From Victivallales bacterium (GTDB lineage: Bacteria; Verrucomicrobiota; Lentisphaeria; Oligosphaerales; Oligosphaeraceae): 52,902 nt of DNA. The stretch spans positions 1-52,902 of the forward strand of contig JAFZIJ010000185.1 of the NCBI GenBank assembly GCA_017554445.1, in the 5' to 3' direction. Below the pieces are notes generated by a model. The model searched no databases. It saw nothing but the letters and a program-made list of their open reading frames with translations, and was not told the origin of the DNA. Made by a program: the position numbers and the translations under genes. Shown here piece after piece: positions 19,501-24,100 of this stretch (positions are counted from its first letter, which is position 1; every line of letters starts with the position of its first letter).

Positions 19501-20748
19501 TTCAAGTGCAATGTCAACTTCAATGCGGCTGACCTTGCATACAATGGAGAGTTCGATCCTGAGGAAGTCGTCAATTCCGCCTTCAACAGCATCCGTGACG
19601 GCAGCCTTGCCGACAACGGTATCGCTGAACTGATCGGTACGTTCGCCAAGCGCAATGTCATGAGTGGCATTGCGATTGACGGCGAGCCCTTCGAACTGGC
19701 GACGCTGAGCCTCGTGGTCAAGGCGACTGCCGCTGGCAACATCAACATTGACTTGAGCAATCTGAACGCCAGTACACAGGCTGCGACCCGCGCTGGCACC
19801 TCCGTTCTGGATGGTACGCTGGAAGTCGTCACCGAATCGTTGACCATCGCCGTTGACGGTGGCGCGGCTGTCGTGCCCGAATTCGACATCGAGTTTGCGG
19901 CGCATCAGCAGACGCGTGCTTCCAACGTCGCTTTGAAGGTCGGCATGGCTGAAAACGCCAGCTTCGCCTTCAACGCGGCTGAAGGTGACGAGACGCTGTT
20001 CCCTGCGTTCGACAAGGTCTATGATGTTCGCGTCATCGACGGCCGTCGTGCCGAAGATCTGTGCAAGGACATTCGCGGTCTCGCCAATCGCGAGACCTGG
20101 AGCGTCCAAGTGACCGTCGGCGAAGGCCAGGCCCTGACGCTTGACTGGTCTGAAGCCGAACTGCCCGAGTACTTCGATTTCACCATCGTGAAAGGCAAGT
20201 ATTACAACGACACTGAAGTCATCGATATGCGTGAAAAGAAATCTCTGGCCTTCGCCGAAGGCGAGACGTTCATCACGATCGTCGCTGACAAGAAAGCCTC
20301 CGAAGATGGAGTTGTCAACTACACGTTCAAACTGACGCCTGGTTGGAATCTGATTGGTATCCCGTTCGAAATGGATGCTGCTAGCTTGTCGGCATTTGCC
20401 GGAAAAGTTGGTGCGGTCTTCACGTTCGACGATGAGAACCAGTCCTACATTCCGTATGAAGAGGATCTCGTGGTCGGCGGCAGCTATTGGGTGTATGTGG
20501 CTGAGGCCACCGACATCACGGTGAGTGGCTCCCGCATCGAGGCTGACGGCGTTACGCTGAAAGCTGGCTGGAACTGGGTCACCCCGTTGAAGAACTCCGT
20601 GCTCTCCATGCCGGAAGGCACGGACAAGGCCGTCTGGTTCTACACCGCTGACGGTTATCGCCAGGCGACGGAAGACGCCGATATCCAGCTCGGCCGCGGC
20701 TACTGGGTCTATAGCGCAGAGGACATCGTTATCTGGCAGACCAAGTAA
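1549..20748 (+). CDS. Giant secreted C10 (streptopain-like) cysteine protease / multidomain surface protein, 6399 aa
   Basis: One uninterrupted 19.2-kb frame. Residues 1-36 are a signal peptide (hydrophobic core LLVLLMVVATGIV, cleavage after VHA). Residues ~37-140 resemble the streptopain propeptide, followed by a C10 peptidase: catalytic Cys222 in GCVATGTAQILRYFQWP and His369 in GEGHAIVCDGYG, then YHMNYGWAG. A carboxypeptidase-regulatory-like beta domain lies at ~430-550. A long region of Ig-like and 'SEP'-type bacterial repeats with many DxDxDG calcium loops follows, including two copies of a ~700-840-residue module (2977-3815, 3916-4607). Then come Kelch-like repeats (~4800-5150), a cohesin-like domain (~5495-5650), two Calx-beta-like domains (~5660-5875), a dockerin-like pair of calcium loops (~5875-5944), a second cohesin-like domain (~5949-6101) and the C-terminal GWN/YWVY module. 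It is probably exported by Sec and a second system, acting at or beyond the outer membrane. The protease call is firm; the substrate and purpose of the repeat region are unknown. Confidence 0.9.
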   Translation: MSNATKMKFDGTKHSRIGSWLLVLLMVVATGIVHAAPVDKELATKFAENWLKAAGNALNTEVGAAEVGDIEEFKNADGKVLGYIVSLEPKGFIVVSADDRINPVVIVSKEGKFDSNPQNPLFALLYADLTNRMTAVEKIAADQTRGELPEGIQQNKATWARFTTGGTRAAGVGVVSEVWVGSFVESRWSQSGGIYNYYTPTIYDKSYSFDEPGNQNNAPCGCVATGTAQILRYFQWPQKPIGVKTGRCSIETDNGTQFSVSMNLRGGDGTGGAYDWDAMTLVPTGAEKLETYKQIGALCFDAGLAVGMSYSSSASGSNYSPRAMKDFFGYADAARSLNANDARANLDARRPVGVSISSIIPDLLGGEGHAIVCDGYGRLDGRWYYHMNYGWAGAADAWYNCEEVFATTWAPSFGFALGNLYRQKLQANDNLAGQIISGRVTDANGNPVAGVKVSIRKAGSEDTWQTMLVWNEPKDPEATPIYQDWDEKGNNNGTQEADEIPGADKFRNTTDARGIWAIDKVEAGTYEIVLEKDGLNFAGTKTVTVPNNRNVWANDFVASPLENLALLSWWKEGTTAYLQFNRAVGNVDVDLSKATIGGTSLAAGEAQVIASSDIIAITGVSASGSLSLEAGFLTVDVDGSNTTDQTGMYDVKPVVVLDAVDGVAAGSAAAASKVTKIALKKDALTKDNLLYFQVTGNGLTDADLNSFKIRNITTGKVGTQVPNVSIYSWTPSTGELVVRAYNGEAYIGVDYVPETGTAYLSSELYTFDDCGPAIIAATLSKDNKYVTVTWNEPVFGWTKKVQATDLNVILHNNGGTITNAQVESVTLLDADAEGYATKMNVFIKYNPSLEVQYNAAAVTASGKLPYTALNDANWTVDDDTIAAYRVPAGVETIEVVPRENKVFDVLKNASATSNTTGDLILFDSKNPRLVSAIMSNDNYSIQLTFNKRIFGKSGLASPLLQVAAVLGGAANTTDFLNTGNFTAVVNYSGGAKETLGLHNNGIYYTLGTNYIYLDFNHYNGPAADNRKKLDPAYNAAAMGGRVPQSITLTLKNIVDKDENPLKDTTITIPLWTAYKPGKTSLLPPMFTNAKDSYTYIEQPNNQVLVTKAGTNNPDNYLYTPYGKGQSGVDPASDGLIYYGIYYRDLDGDGRIDAIDLNYHNPDYNNGNNPAQLYAGGSAASNFRVWVQNNDPDDIDDDEKSFYPADSEGVNWNSFPQIANYPLGNGTADNSIYNFRNNWGGYTNFAKNWICLTPSSVEVVSQNLIKSGNSNNERYSTLRLYIDQTKVRARTYGTRYVMVAYTSPRDVTSYGGNGNANGKYNKYMVAGAKAPTNDTYGSNYVRYNDSDETAGVYWRRNYTGGRSDANGTNGYMDNYHIADGFGPVVAWDGAAPVPVSAIAWRATPYVKKGESNMDGYEYLDITFTEPIAYAADKAMSSCGYTNDAKTGATSADGYLHGCWGAEVISANTVRFKVNGLKTDKTFSFNGALFGMTPGFFESYSDAGTRNPRSLSFSVNAVGVKPADSRYKVISQGTAVDMFTVDAANASITSYNSSFTQSVNQVELKGVEQGGDWRSTAANWLYNGTSIANVGTSYRHQPGNVTTTMTYSMRSNNLSNSVAPGSSVYGVISSLIIRNNTFDGYVKGGNAAVHCPAALNTFYAPDPLGRYMAFASVNTPVKSAMSGPVYNMVKVGAITQTSGTSRIVAGKTISVLGIDAAGSSAHKLTAITVRAIDTSMGQFDPSIDLEPLADGATSGLQLCDASGNVIKVANNGDEWSEWKVNEAGQPYKEVTLRPLTPVTLPTAGGDANSYDFQIRVITSASFNLGDSFVIEIPDDGIAFGSYKTVDNRPATWGTPNGAPGFPFTDYYYKDNNNDGRWAEGDSIASKEDTYTTIPLYDGGKPYTTDSNNRPFLSENGVNVKNLYYAKKNWATNPESSPFYSTGNVTPFDKYSSMMGGINFVGPNKDLNYNVSYAPGDDVWYDIGGEPGVYDEGIDIPLFGNADAFPLSWQVAECGAKSAQYRAAATATAGSASTGFISAPSNGPVATVGLDMRDAGRGFGPRFILDDSILVESISKNVAGGEYTIVLKNGKLIWNNGAEFDIPADNGRAVIDDGNGTFIVVRKLADAPVPTADTTVNFTVSSDAELDIQQPSTITGVRITALGRGNVANTKGTLKRNGTKLSWNGGAEVDVANGGFFFLNGDKEDYLVVQVSQVGGGSSDELAIYSADGRSITPFLNITGLEIMTVSDMVPQGYYTFSYDGAGSLSWGNGAPAKVNVAEGEFVIVEGNGTNLEHAQNFVVVRRTNGPLPAQGCTDTLFINQSQLLRVAVTVTGVNGFSITHLADLTNDENSGVSLWWDANADGTFNTGDKFVKLLETPEFSTNGDAYSTVLTPDPQFITSWLSCSQSVSDTSFNFFVCVNTTEDMSYGDSFNVSASFYEPTEPNYTTGGNYFASANSGNIVCTSITNTVFRKLTTKGQTIDANTTIRLAGINHFFGTAIGGKQVYMTAVTVTIVAPEGSTFHPDTAFTPMDASSAANRGIQLVAANGNVIPCAIELITDNPEKGPWTYVLRPEASAGDSLVPQAQDDVDDHIIVVKLASTLPYGVSFYARMETDAVVYNTGNGSAAAAMVTDILGSTINSDYADLLDSSMVTPTSGLVVNNIGTGVASAYHDIKIGYNVGTNTYSLTWNGNTVGIDATQPGTYILGSGTNSITVTFDPAAFFMEDTLVTSESGRPDEDITIGTKLTNLAGQGLAYYDANANGQYDLYEPIAYNGELIYGDGDAALCVVEFTAASGLSFWDKDGDGTYAKGDSIFHDTDNEYTLPWMALLVDSDNYITAGQGGAAAGVSVGTGFVDAASVSPDFGKLAKGIYLYYVDMVADGRGYVYGEDIVIARTVTANGTATAAALQKNASLAYYDKVVYDPAFDTDDYEEIAAGDLNCFQKMDYVKFRQGGNDSAAFEQGDAIFLSVADTFASPDFTWTIRVNKDRRIRWYSETAPAPYNQALKSITAIAGLDIASSGATDVVLTSLTVRFVSVKNFTMDDLRALTVDENSGVQLWRDLDGNGIFNPDIDKLVKLSSAPTLSSDGTNYIVKFSPSADNEITNADVDGIYDYFVVVQPSITANNKQKTNDGDQFRIIINNGDVVLNKTLNKSASLTSGTITIDSRFPALASAPVITDADSDGYIDSVKLVFDEALRPGMLDDVSIWQLRDYTSGNALTVTKAELSSDYKTVTLTLSDADIGTTTGKVAVVVVYDGSESALLDWAGNAVDFRIDATRPESADDYTNYTATSDTVAPQIVHTGMKIASADYDEATVVKADNLYFHDRNANGKWDAGEDIWAGEATYKCDIKTRIWNGGDNAWTTDLGYNGVKLENAYFCDANGDGAWNGFEFLWIDAADEDEGVYVEGNDTIVPLYRTEEIDVFDKDHNGYVDALRVYFSENVNDSTMTGYVGTTDSYTASKWSVTGNRTLTAWRLGLKDEDVTDINLRSKVVKDIINNNSMYFTFAENTAAYSTDCAITLSVAAGETLKDVNGNALNGGKAYNGIAVNDRAKPILLAAESDTRVNADGVLAEGSKLTLTFSEPMAIYYAGDDIVAALADVLIFKNEAWMTFDATLAKTVEVSADDASKIVITMAESAGWSYKTAAVKVRDDIDTYTEDTVFGDVAGNNLAINANLAVCPVTGLVYKDAPVIEIPIAYNVEDDNILRADDLKVKVFFGSYGYFRSEKVFANAFQVTEWALTVSHNGAVVSQKIFTDEDSITNMDKIEKGFLVFTDREWLFEGGFKVLDYILSLDLTAVDPDTNEPFNVHTEVAFKAQADICADYTDIGDGKVVSADDGLVLNKVGENVANGYYDVTLKLADGVYTLEWNGNSVVIEDIKKVTTVTLGDEANRIQVTLNPNVFSAELNEKIEAGEDFSTSWTILVDQDRKINVFNSKAPVPYNVIGKALSAVAGLDIANSGEENVGLESVTVHFVSENDFDMNVLCALSTGDASGVQLWRDANGNSIFDENDSMVALSSATFEDEGEGSYKVVLTLAAADPIVNSTVDGLYDYYIVVLPKEAEEKTNEGPQFKVVIKQGEIILTNKEIKHTELVSEPFMIDSKAPALVESSIADTDGDGYLETVELTFDEQLRRDAVDDIAIWQLKDASNGKALTVVEAAMDDTCTKVTLTLAGNDLGTTTGAVSLMVDYNDVNALLDWAGNVVDFRTDETKAEGDYVNYITSADTAAPVVLNEGISTGEDFRSEIIAVLDSNNNGHIDAIDVFFSEAIDPATLENAAWTLEGYGTLVAEADAENASHVRFTFAESEAYDTDATPALTIDSAITDLAGNAVIAPQGLKLNDKASPVLVYAKAEGGKIADDTMPEGVTVTLTFSEPVKQNLFTDEESTVDQIMSDFQIRRNGQAWEDITTDLVSAVAVEDGKIVLTMVGETTGWGLGTSIDIKVKDAIADTTVFGDEAGNNIAANTVALYPYEDANVAFIHTLIEFKDAAILNPNDTNNYLRTNGLPVQMLLNSACVGNAFQIESWTFTVEHDGEATAATEVPINAASAAALTQDGGMEVFTDTAWQVEEGAAPAIYTLKVSFTWIDPDDANAETNAHSVEYATTFTALANNGVEPMTVRDGMNFGENIAEVQKNASNVWSNWAWGETNITNNNLLIKSYKSYYIDEEGAIVSATAETAEAGNGEYVAKMRLTGALEVGKTYIAVVEAYDGATMIGKGVSDGVTVVEAFDDVESMEFTDGTDLKVDNTDEKYNLAVRTDSHDTLYAKWTQVSDSLTAKENMRYKYRVVSQFGSSQWSVDAGAMNQPRQYFGSAVLGDKLYAIGGYQDVVLKSVEVYDLNTRKWSEVASLKEARRDFACVTLNGKIYAIGGTGEGDVPLTSIEEFNGSSWSKLPVTLPEPYENVKAVKVDETHIWIIGAIWYKDETRQSVLKTEIRKFDIATGVFSNEVIAAPAITARYGDFQVVLQRRADGSNLVIADGLDADYGICRKVDVVDIATGAVSTVELTDSRWGCALIAVPSAEDASVDNVWFIGGMDDYFNYLNTVDQLDTTGAIASLDGQLNIGRAGASVYWNEDLNNVIIVGGFTSDHAWKNIPEIAANDGETWVQCPGTAMNVSRIGQHLEVVGADLNSKRMVLFGGTDQANSYIAETESCIWIEALEASEWMVTDDDVTKVKVEGLDLKEGASYVFEVKAVDEQGYESAAARSAGIYISSSSISLELVPAPVANAAEGQVYQLKVTAKNDGNTLRYYHYKVTRGEEVIDYSAESIDITTATTMIPFVCAEGENESTFVITVWSAIDALISETTSVTVAKATYTVDSVDPLDVDSYTLGVELNGLVAYEWQLDDGDVSDVTTDAEFTVTGLTVGSHTVSLWGIDANGVRQSDATTITLFYKTPDIVGDVLTGVITAADAQSSADGETIAYTLTMSEAIVNDPVAANFTVENGIIESIEDVDGNKTTYTITVRPDGDGIVSIVLKANTLFTADKGIPNTASEAGKTLYFTKAALTFTPAVDTDEEDYVAYVGETVAINVNFESDYVLLGGDLGIMFDSDVFAIADLTKDGDPDATKMLKADYQKDGYVASWIKDGDKIVGIRLGGANGKATATSGIYATITFYVLKEVTEGSAITLQALENTDEYAGIALPGLHLQGEMLAAVEYGEVVVATALRRPVLALTAAETTVAEGNVELTIGLGYALDSDVVVDFIENGEVLSTETIKAGKTAVTVTLDKADNFLTGDRVFTYAIACTDDAVILDDTAVVINVIDDDTAITLTREADAINEGDQMVITFALAEGITAAADVTFNSPLIPTTDPDTFTSGIDFRMDAEPVIAAGENSGTITIKTYIDNAINGDYDITVTLTEMNVGGNECSAFDPASISFIVKDSDYKRGDFDGNNIVDYDDVIAFLSKMGATVADADWAENKMYDLDNDGDVDYDDLIELLSLMEFDGRRGGASTRGDKVIRLWLESDKQIVAPGDIINVKLMAENMTGQGLSAFKCNVNFNAADLAYNGEFDPEEVVNSAFNSIRDGSLADNGIAELIGTFAKRNVMSGIAIDGEPFELATLSLVVKATAAGNINIDLSNLNASTQAATRAGTSVLDGTLEVVTESLTIAVDGGAAVVPEFDIEFAAHQQTRASNVALKVGMAENASFAFNAAEGDETLFPAFDKVYDVRVIDGRRAEDLCKDIRGLANRETWSVQVTVGEGQALTLDWSEAELPEYFDFTIVKGKYYNDTEVIDMREKKSLAFAEGETFITIVADKKASEDGVVNYTFKLTPGWNLIGIPFEMDAASLSAFAGKVGAVFTFDDENQSYIPYEEDLVVGGSYWVYVAEATDITVSGSRIEADGVTLKAGWNWVTPLKNSVLSMPEGTDKAVWFYTADGYRQATEDADIQLGRGYWVYSAEDIVIWQTK
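10477..12993 (+). repeat. Large intragenic duplicated module, copy A (giant gene 1)
   Basis: The encoded segment begins WTIRVNKDRRIRW and continues through AGLDIASSG, SGVQLWRDLDGNGIF, SIWQLRD and LLDWAGNAVDFR to a NxFQVTEWALTVSH block. The same landmarks occur in the same order in copy B. Copy A carries an extra stretch of roughly 120 residues with DRNANGKWDAGEDIW and DANGDGAWNGFEF that copy B lacks. The copies have diverged at the protein level, so the duplication is old. Confidence 0.8.
13294..15369 (+). repeat. Large intragenic duplicated module, copy B (giant gene 1)
   Basis: It begins WTILVDQDRKINVF and follows copy A through AGLDIANSG, SGVQLWRDANGNSIF, AIWQLKD, LLDWAGNVVDFR and NAFQIESWTFTVEH. 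It lies about 300 bp after copy A, separated by one of the small 'GxYxxxLxxGxLxWNG' domains. It is shorter because the NGKWDAGEDIW-type insert is missing. Confidence 0.8.
19860..20748 (+). other. C-terminal GWN/YWVY module of giant protein 1 (candidate sorting or anchoring domain)
   Basis: This codes for about 295 residues. It begins with a GMAENASFAFN segment and a 'W-x-V-x-V ... LDWSEAELP ... IDMREKKSL' block. It ends in two copies of a beta unit: PGWNLIGIP ... GGSYWVY and AGWNWVTPL ... GRGYWVY, near residues 6265-6312 and 6338-6389. Giant protein 2 ends in the same arrangement. The terminal position in two otherwise different exoproteins suggests a shared export or attachment signal; this is inference. 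Confidence 0.7.
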
Positions 20749-20773
20749 CCATCTGAAGTAATTCATCATTGCC

Positions 20774-20807
20774 AAGCCTCCCCGAAAAAACTTCGGGGAG
20801 GCTTTTT
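20774..20807 (+). terminator. Intrinsic terminator after giant gene 1
   Basis: A 13-bp perfect stem (AAGCCTCCCCGAA at 20774-20786 with TTCGGGGAGGCTT at 20792-20804), five-base loop and T run, 25 bp after the stop codon. Confidence 0.95.
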
Positions 20808-20834
20808 CTTATGTTTCTTAGTTTTTGTATAGTC

Positions 20835-20866
20835 TTCTAGGATTCTAGAATTCTAATTTTCTAATC
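20835..20866. repeat. Four 8-bp tandem repeats built on TTCTA
   Basis: The units are TTCTAGGA, TTCTAGAA, TTCTAATT and TTCTAATC. The array starts 28 bp after the giant gene 1 terminator and resembles the arrays at 1291-1326 and 32315-32357 in core sequence but not in exact unit. Confidence 0.8.
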
Positions 20867-21043
20867 TTTTTGAGGGACTGGAATGCACTTCAGCTATCCC
20901 TATGTTTTTCTTTGAATCTTTGAGATTCCAAGATTTCCTATAAAAAAATGTGGCAACATCAAGATTTTTTTTCGCAATTCTGAAAAATCGTGCTATTTTG
21001 TTAAAATATCTCATTATTTTCGGTAATAGTGTAGGTATTGTCT

Positions 21044-21060
21044 TGGCATGGCATTTGCTT
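21044..21060 (+). promoter_or_regulatory. Sigma-54 (-24/-12) promoter of giant gene 2
   Basis: TGGCATG-GCAT-TTGCTT, with GG at 21045-21046 and GC at 21057-21058 and the required 10-bp spacing. Apart from the four spacer bases it is identical to the promoter at 1467-1483, which argues for co-regulation of the two giant genes. The predicted start is near 21069, leaving a leader of about 83 bases. Confidence 0.85.
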
Positions 21061-21152
21061 AGACAACAATGGTTTTTTCTGTCTCTGGAAAATACAAACA
21101 TATTAATAAATAGAAAAAAGCAAATCAAAATCACGAACCCAAAGGACACAAG

Positions 21153-24100
21153 ATGAGATTGACGAAAAGATTCCGTGGCGTTGGTCTGGTGATGATCAGC
21201 CTCCTGCTCGCAAGTCTGACGCTCTCCGCCCAGACGCAAAAATGGAACTCAGAGGACTGGGATGATGACCTGGTACTGGATTCCCTGGAAGACAGTTATG
21301 ATGTTTTGACAGGGGAATCCGAAAAAGATCCCTACGTCCCTGGCAAACTGAATCCGCTGGCAGGCCCGCTTGCCGCGAATCGTGCCCTTGTCCTGGGTGC
21401 CGTCCAGCCGAACGGCGTGAAACTCCCTGTGGCGACACGCTTTATCCCCTCCAGTGATTTTTCAGTCGAATTCTGGTACAGCCCCGTGGCCGATAGTTCG
21501 AACGCCAACGGCTCCCTGTTCAGTTTCGTTGGCAGCAAGAACAGCTACAGCATTGACGTCAAGAACGGCGTGGTCAGCGTGACCCTCAACGGCAGTACCA
21601 TTTCGACTTCCGCAGCGTTGAAATACGCCACGAAGGATGTCGTCAAGGCCAATCCATTGGACAATGCCATCTGGAACTACATCGCCCTGACCTGGTTGTG
21701 CGGCGACAACAACACCTACACGGCGACGTTGTATGTCAATGGTTCCGTCGCTGCCACGGTTCCCGGAATTCCGGCACTGGATTTGGATACGACGGCCATC
21801 GCCATCATCGGCAAAGGCTGCGCCAATGGCTATATCGATGAATTCAGTTTCTGGAGCAAGGCACTTTCCGCCAGCGAAATCTCCGCCGACTATAACGGTG
21901 GCAACGGCAAGATCAGCTACTATGCGGAAGGCGACAAGCACGGCCTCGTCTGCTACTATCGTTTCGATGACGGCGGCGAATCCATCGAAGACTACGCCTA
22001 TCTGCCCGACTTCGAAACGGCCGCGGCTCTTGATCCGGCCAAGCCGACGGAGTTGGAGGCCTTGACCGGCATGTTCCAATACCGTGTCATGGCGGCTGAA
22101 AATGGCGTTCGCACGACGGCTCTCTACAAGGATGCCGCAAAGACAGAGCTTATCCAGGCAGGATATCCTATCTGGGTGACGAATCTGGCGGTCAGCATGC
22201 CCGAGCCGGAACTCCTCCGCTCGAAAGAGGCGGACGTCGATTCCGACTATGACGGCTTCATCAACGATGGCGACACGGATCTGTCCAAAATCAACATTTT
22301 CGCTTTGGTCCGTAAGAGCGGCGACGACGCGTTGAAGCCCGTGACGCTTCAGGGCGGCAACTTCATCGTCTATGACGACCTCGGCCAGGCCCTGTGGGTC
22401 GTGAAGGCCTTGGACAAGTCCAGCAAACTGGATGCCCCGCAGCTCAGCTACGGTAACAACGAAGTCTCCTGCTATAAGTTTGCCGAATCCCTCAGCACCC
22501 CCGAATATGATTTCACGAACGGTTTGGACGATGACGGCGACGGCGTCATTGATGACACCTGCATTGCCAAGGGCAACATGGCGGCCGCCAGTAAACCCGC
22601 CATCGCCGATGCTGATGACGACGGTATCGTCGATAATGACGAAAACAAAGGTATCGATCCTCTTTGCAAAGCGAAGATCACCAATCCCAACTATTCGACC
22701 AGCCCGTTGTATAACCGTGTTCTTGATTTGACGGAAACGGGTACTCGTTATGCGTCCCCCGTCGCGAGCTATGCCAATAACAACATGGGCAGCAATGGCT
22801 TCACTCTGGAATTGTGGTACAAGCTGGCCGAGAAGCCCGACGGTTCCGCCACCAAGTATCCGCTGATTTACAAGACAAACGTCAAGCCGACGCTCCCCGG
22901 CGACTTCTGGTTCGGTTTCGAAGCCGACGAGAAGGATGGCAACAAGATGAAGCTGACGGTGAAATTCCGCACGATCGCCAACACCACGGTTTCCGAGACG
23001 GTCGTTCACTACACGTTGAATGAAATCGATCTTTTGGATCCCGAACTTGGCTGGGTTCACGTCGCTGTATCCGTTGTGCAGGATGGAATCAATCCGGATG
23101 CCATGAAGGCGAATTTCGTCGTGTTTGCGAAAGGTGCCGAATACAAGTCTGACTCCACGCAGCATGCCGGTGTCATCGGTGAAGGATCCGGTCTTCTGGA
23201 TAACAATTACAACAATAAGAATGGCAAGCTGATTATCGGTTCCACGAAGAGCGCGGAAAGCCTGAAGATGTTCGTGGATGAAGTCCGTATTTGGAATGGT
23301 TCCGTTTCCGCCACGGAACTGGCTGCCAATCGCCATATGTTCTTGGACACGATTTCATATAATCTGGTTACCTATTATCGTTTTGACGACGGCGCGAATG
23401 TCAGCGGTCGCAACACGATTCAGGATTTTGCCGCGGATTTGAGTGGTGTAAGTGGCAGTGCGACTGATGCCGCTTTGGTCGGCAAGGCCAAAGTCACGAT
23501 GCTGCCGTCCGCCAAGCAGGGTGATGAGACGTTTGAATATCTGAACGCTGATTCGGATCGCGACAAGATTCCCGATTTCTGGGAAATCGCCGCCTTCCAG
23601 TCGTTGGCTGGTACGCAGTACGCTATCAGCAGTGACGTCCACAGTCAGTTGCTGGGCGTTGCCGGAACGGGCCGGGTTGCCGGCTATACAGATTATGACG
23701 GCGATGGCCTGAATGACTACTATGAATTCCGTACCGCCCATGATCCGATGGTCGATGATCGGAATGCTGTCACCTTCAATGAAAAGACGGGCAAATACGA
23801 GAATGATTTGACTGAATACGATGCCGACGGCGATGGCCTGAGCCTCCTGGATGAGCAGCGGAACGGGACGAATCCGAATGAATACAATAACATCGACGGC
23901 GGCAGTGGCGCCATCGTGAGCGACACGGACGACGACGGTATTCCTGATGATGACGAAGACACCGGCAATACGGGTGATGATCCCTTTAACTACACTGTCT
24001 ATGAACTGACGGGCAAGTATGATCCGTTGAGCCCGCTTGTCTGGCGCGCCTTGAAGGCCGGCGGCACGGAAGCCGACAAACTGATCGTTCCCGAAAATAC

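Larger units (their letters stand above)
20749..21152. other. 404-bp intergenic region between the giant genes
   Basis: No gene is visible. It contains the terminator of giant gene 1, a TTCTA tandem array (20835-20866), a small inverted repeat (GAATCT/AGATTC, 20914-20928), a strongly AT-rich stretch, the sigma-54 promoter of giant gene 2 (21044-21060) and a leader of about 80 bases ending with AAAGGA (21141-21146) six bases before the ATG. Confidence 0.8.
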
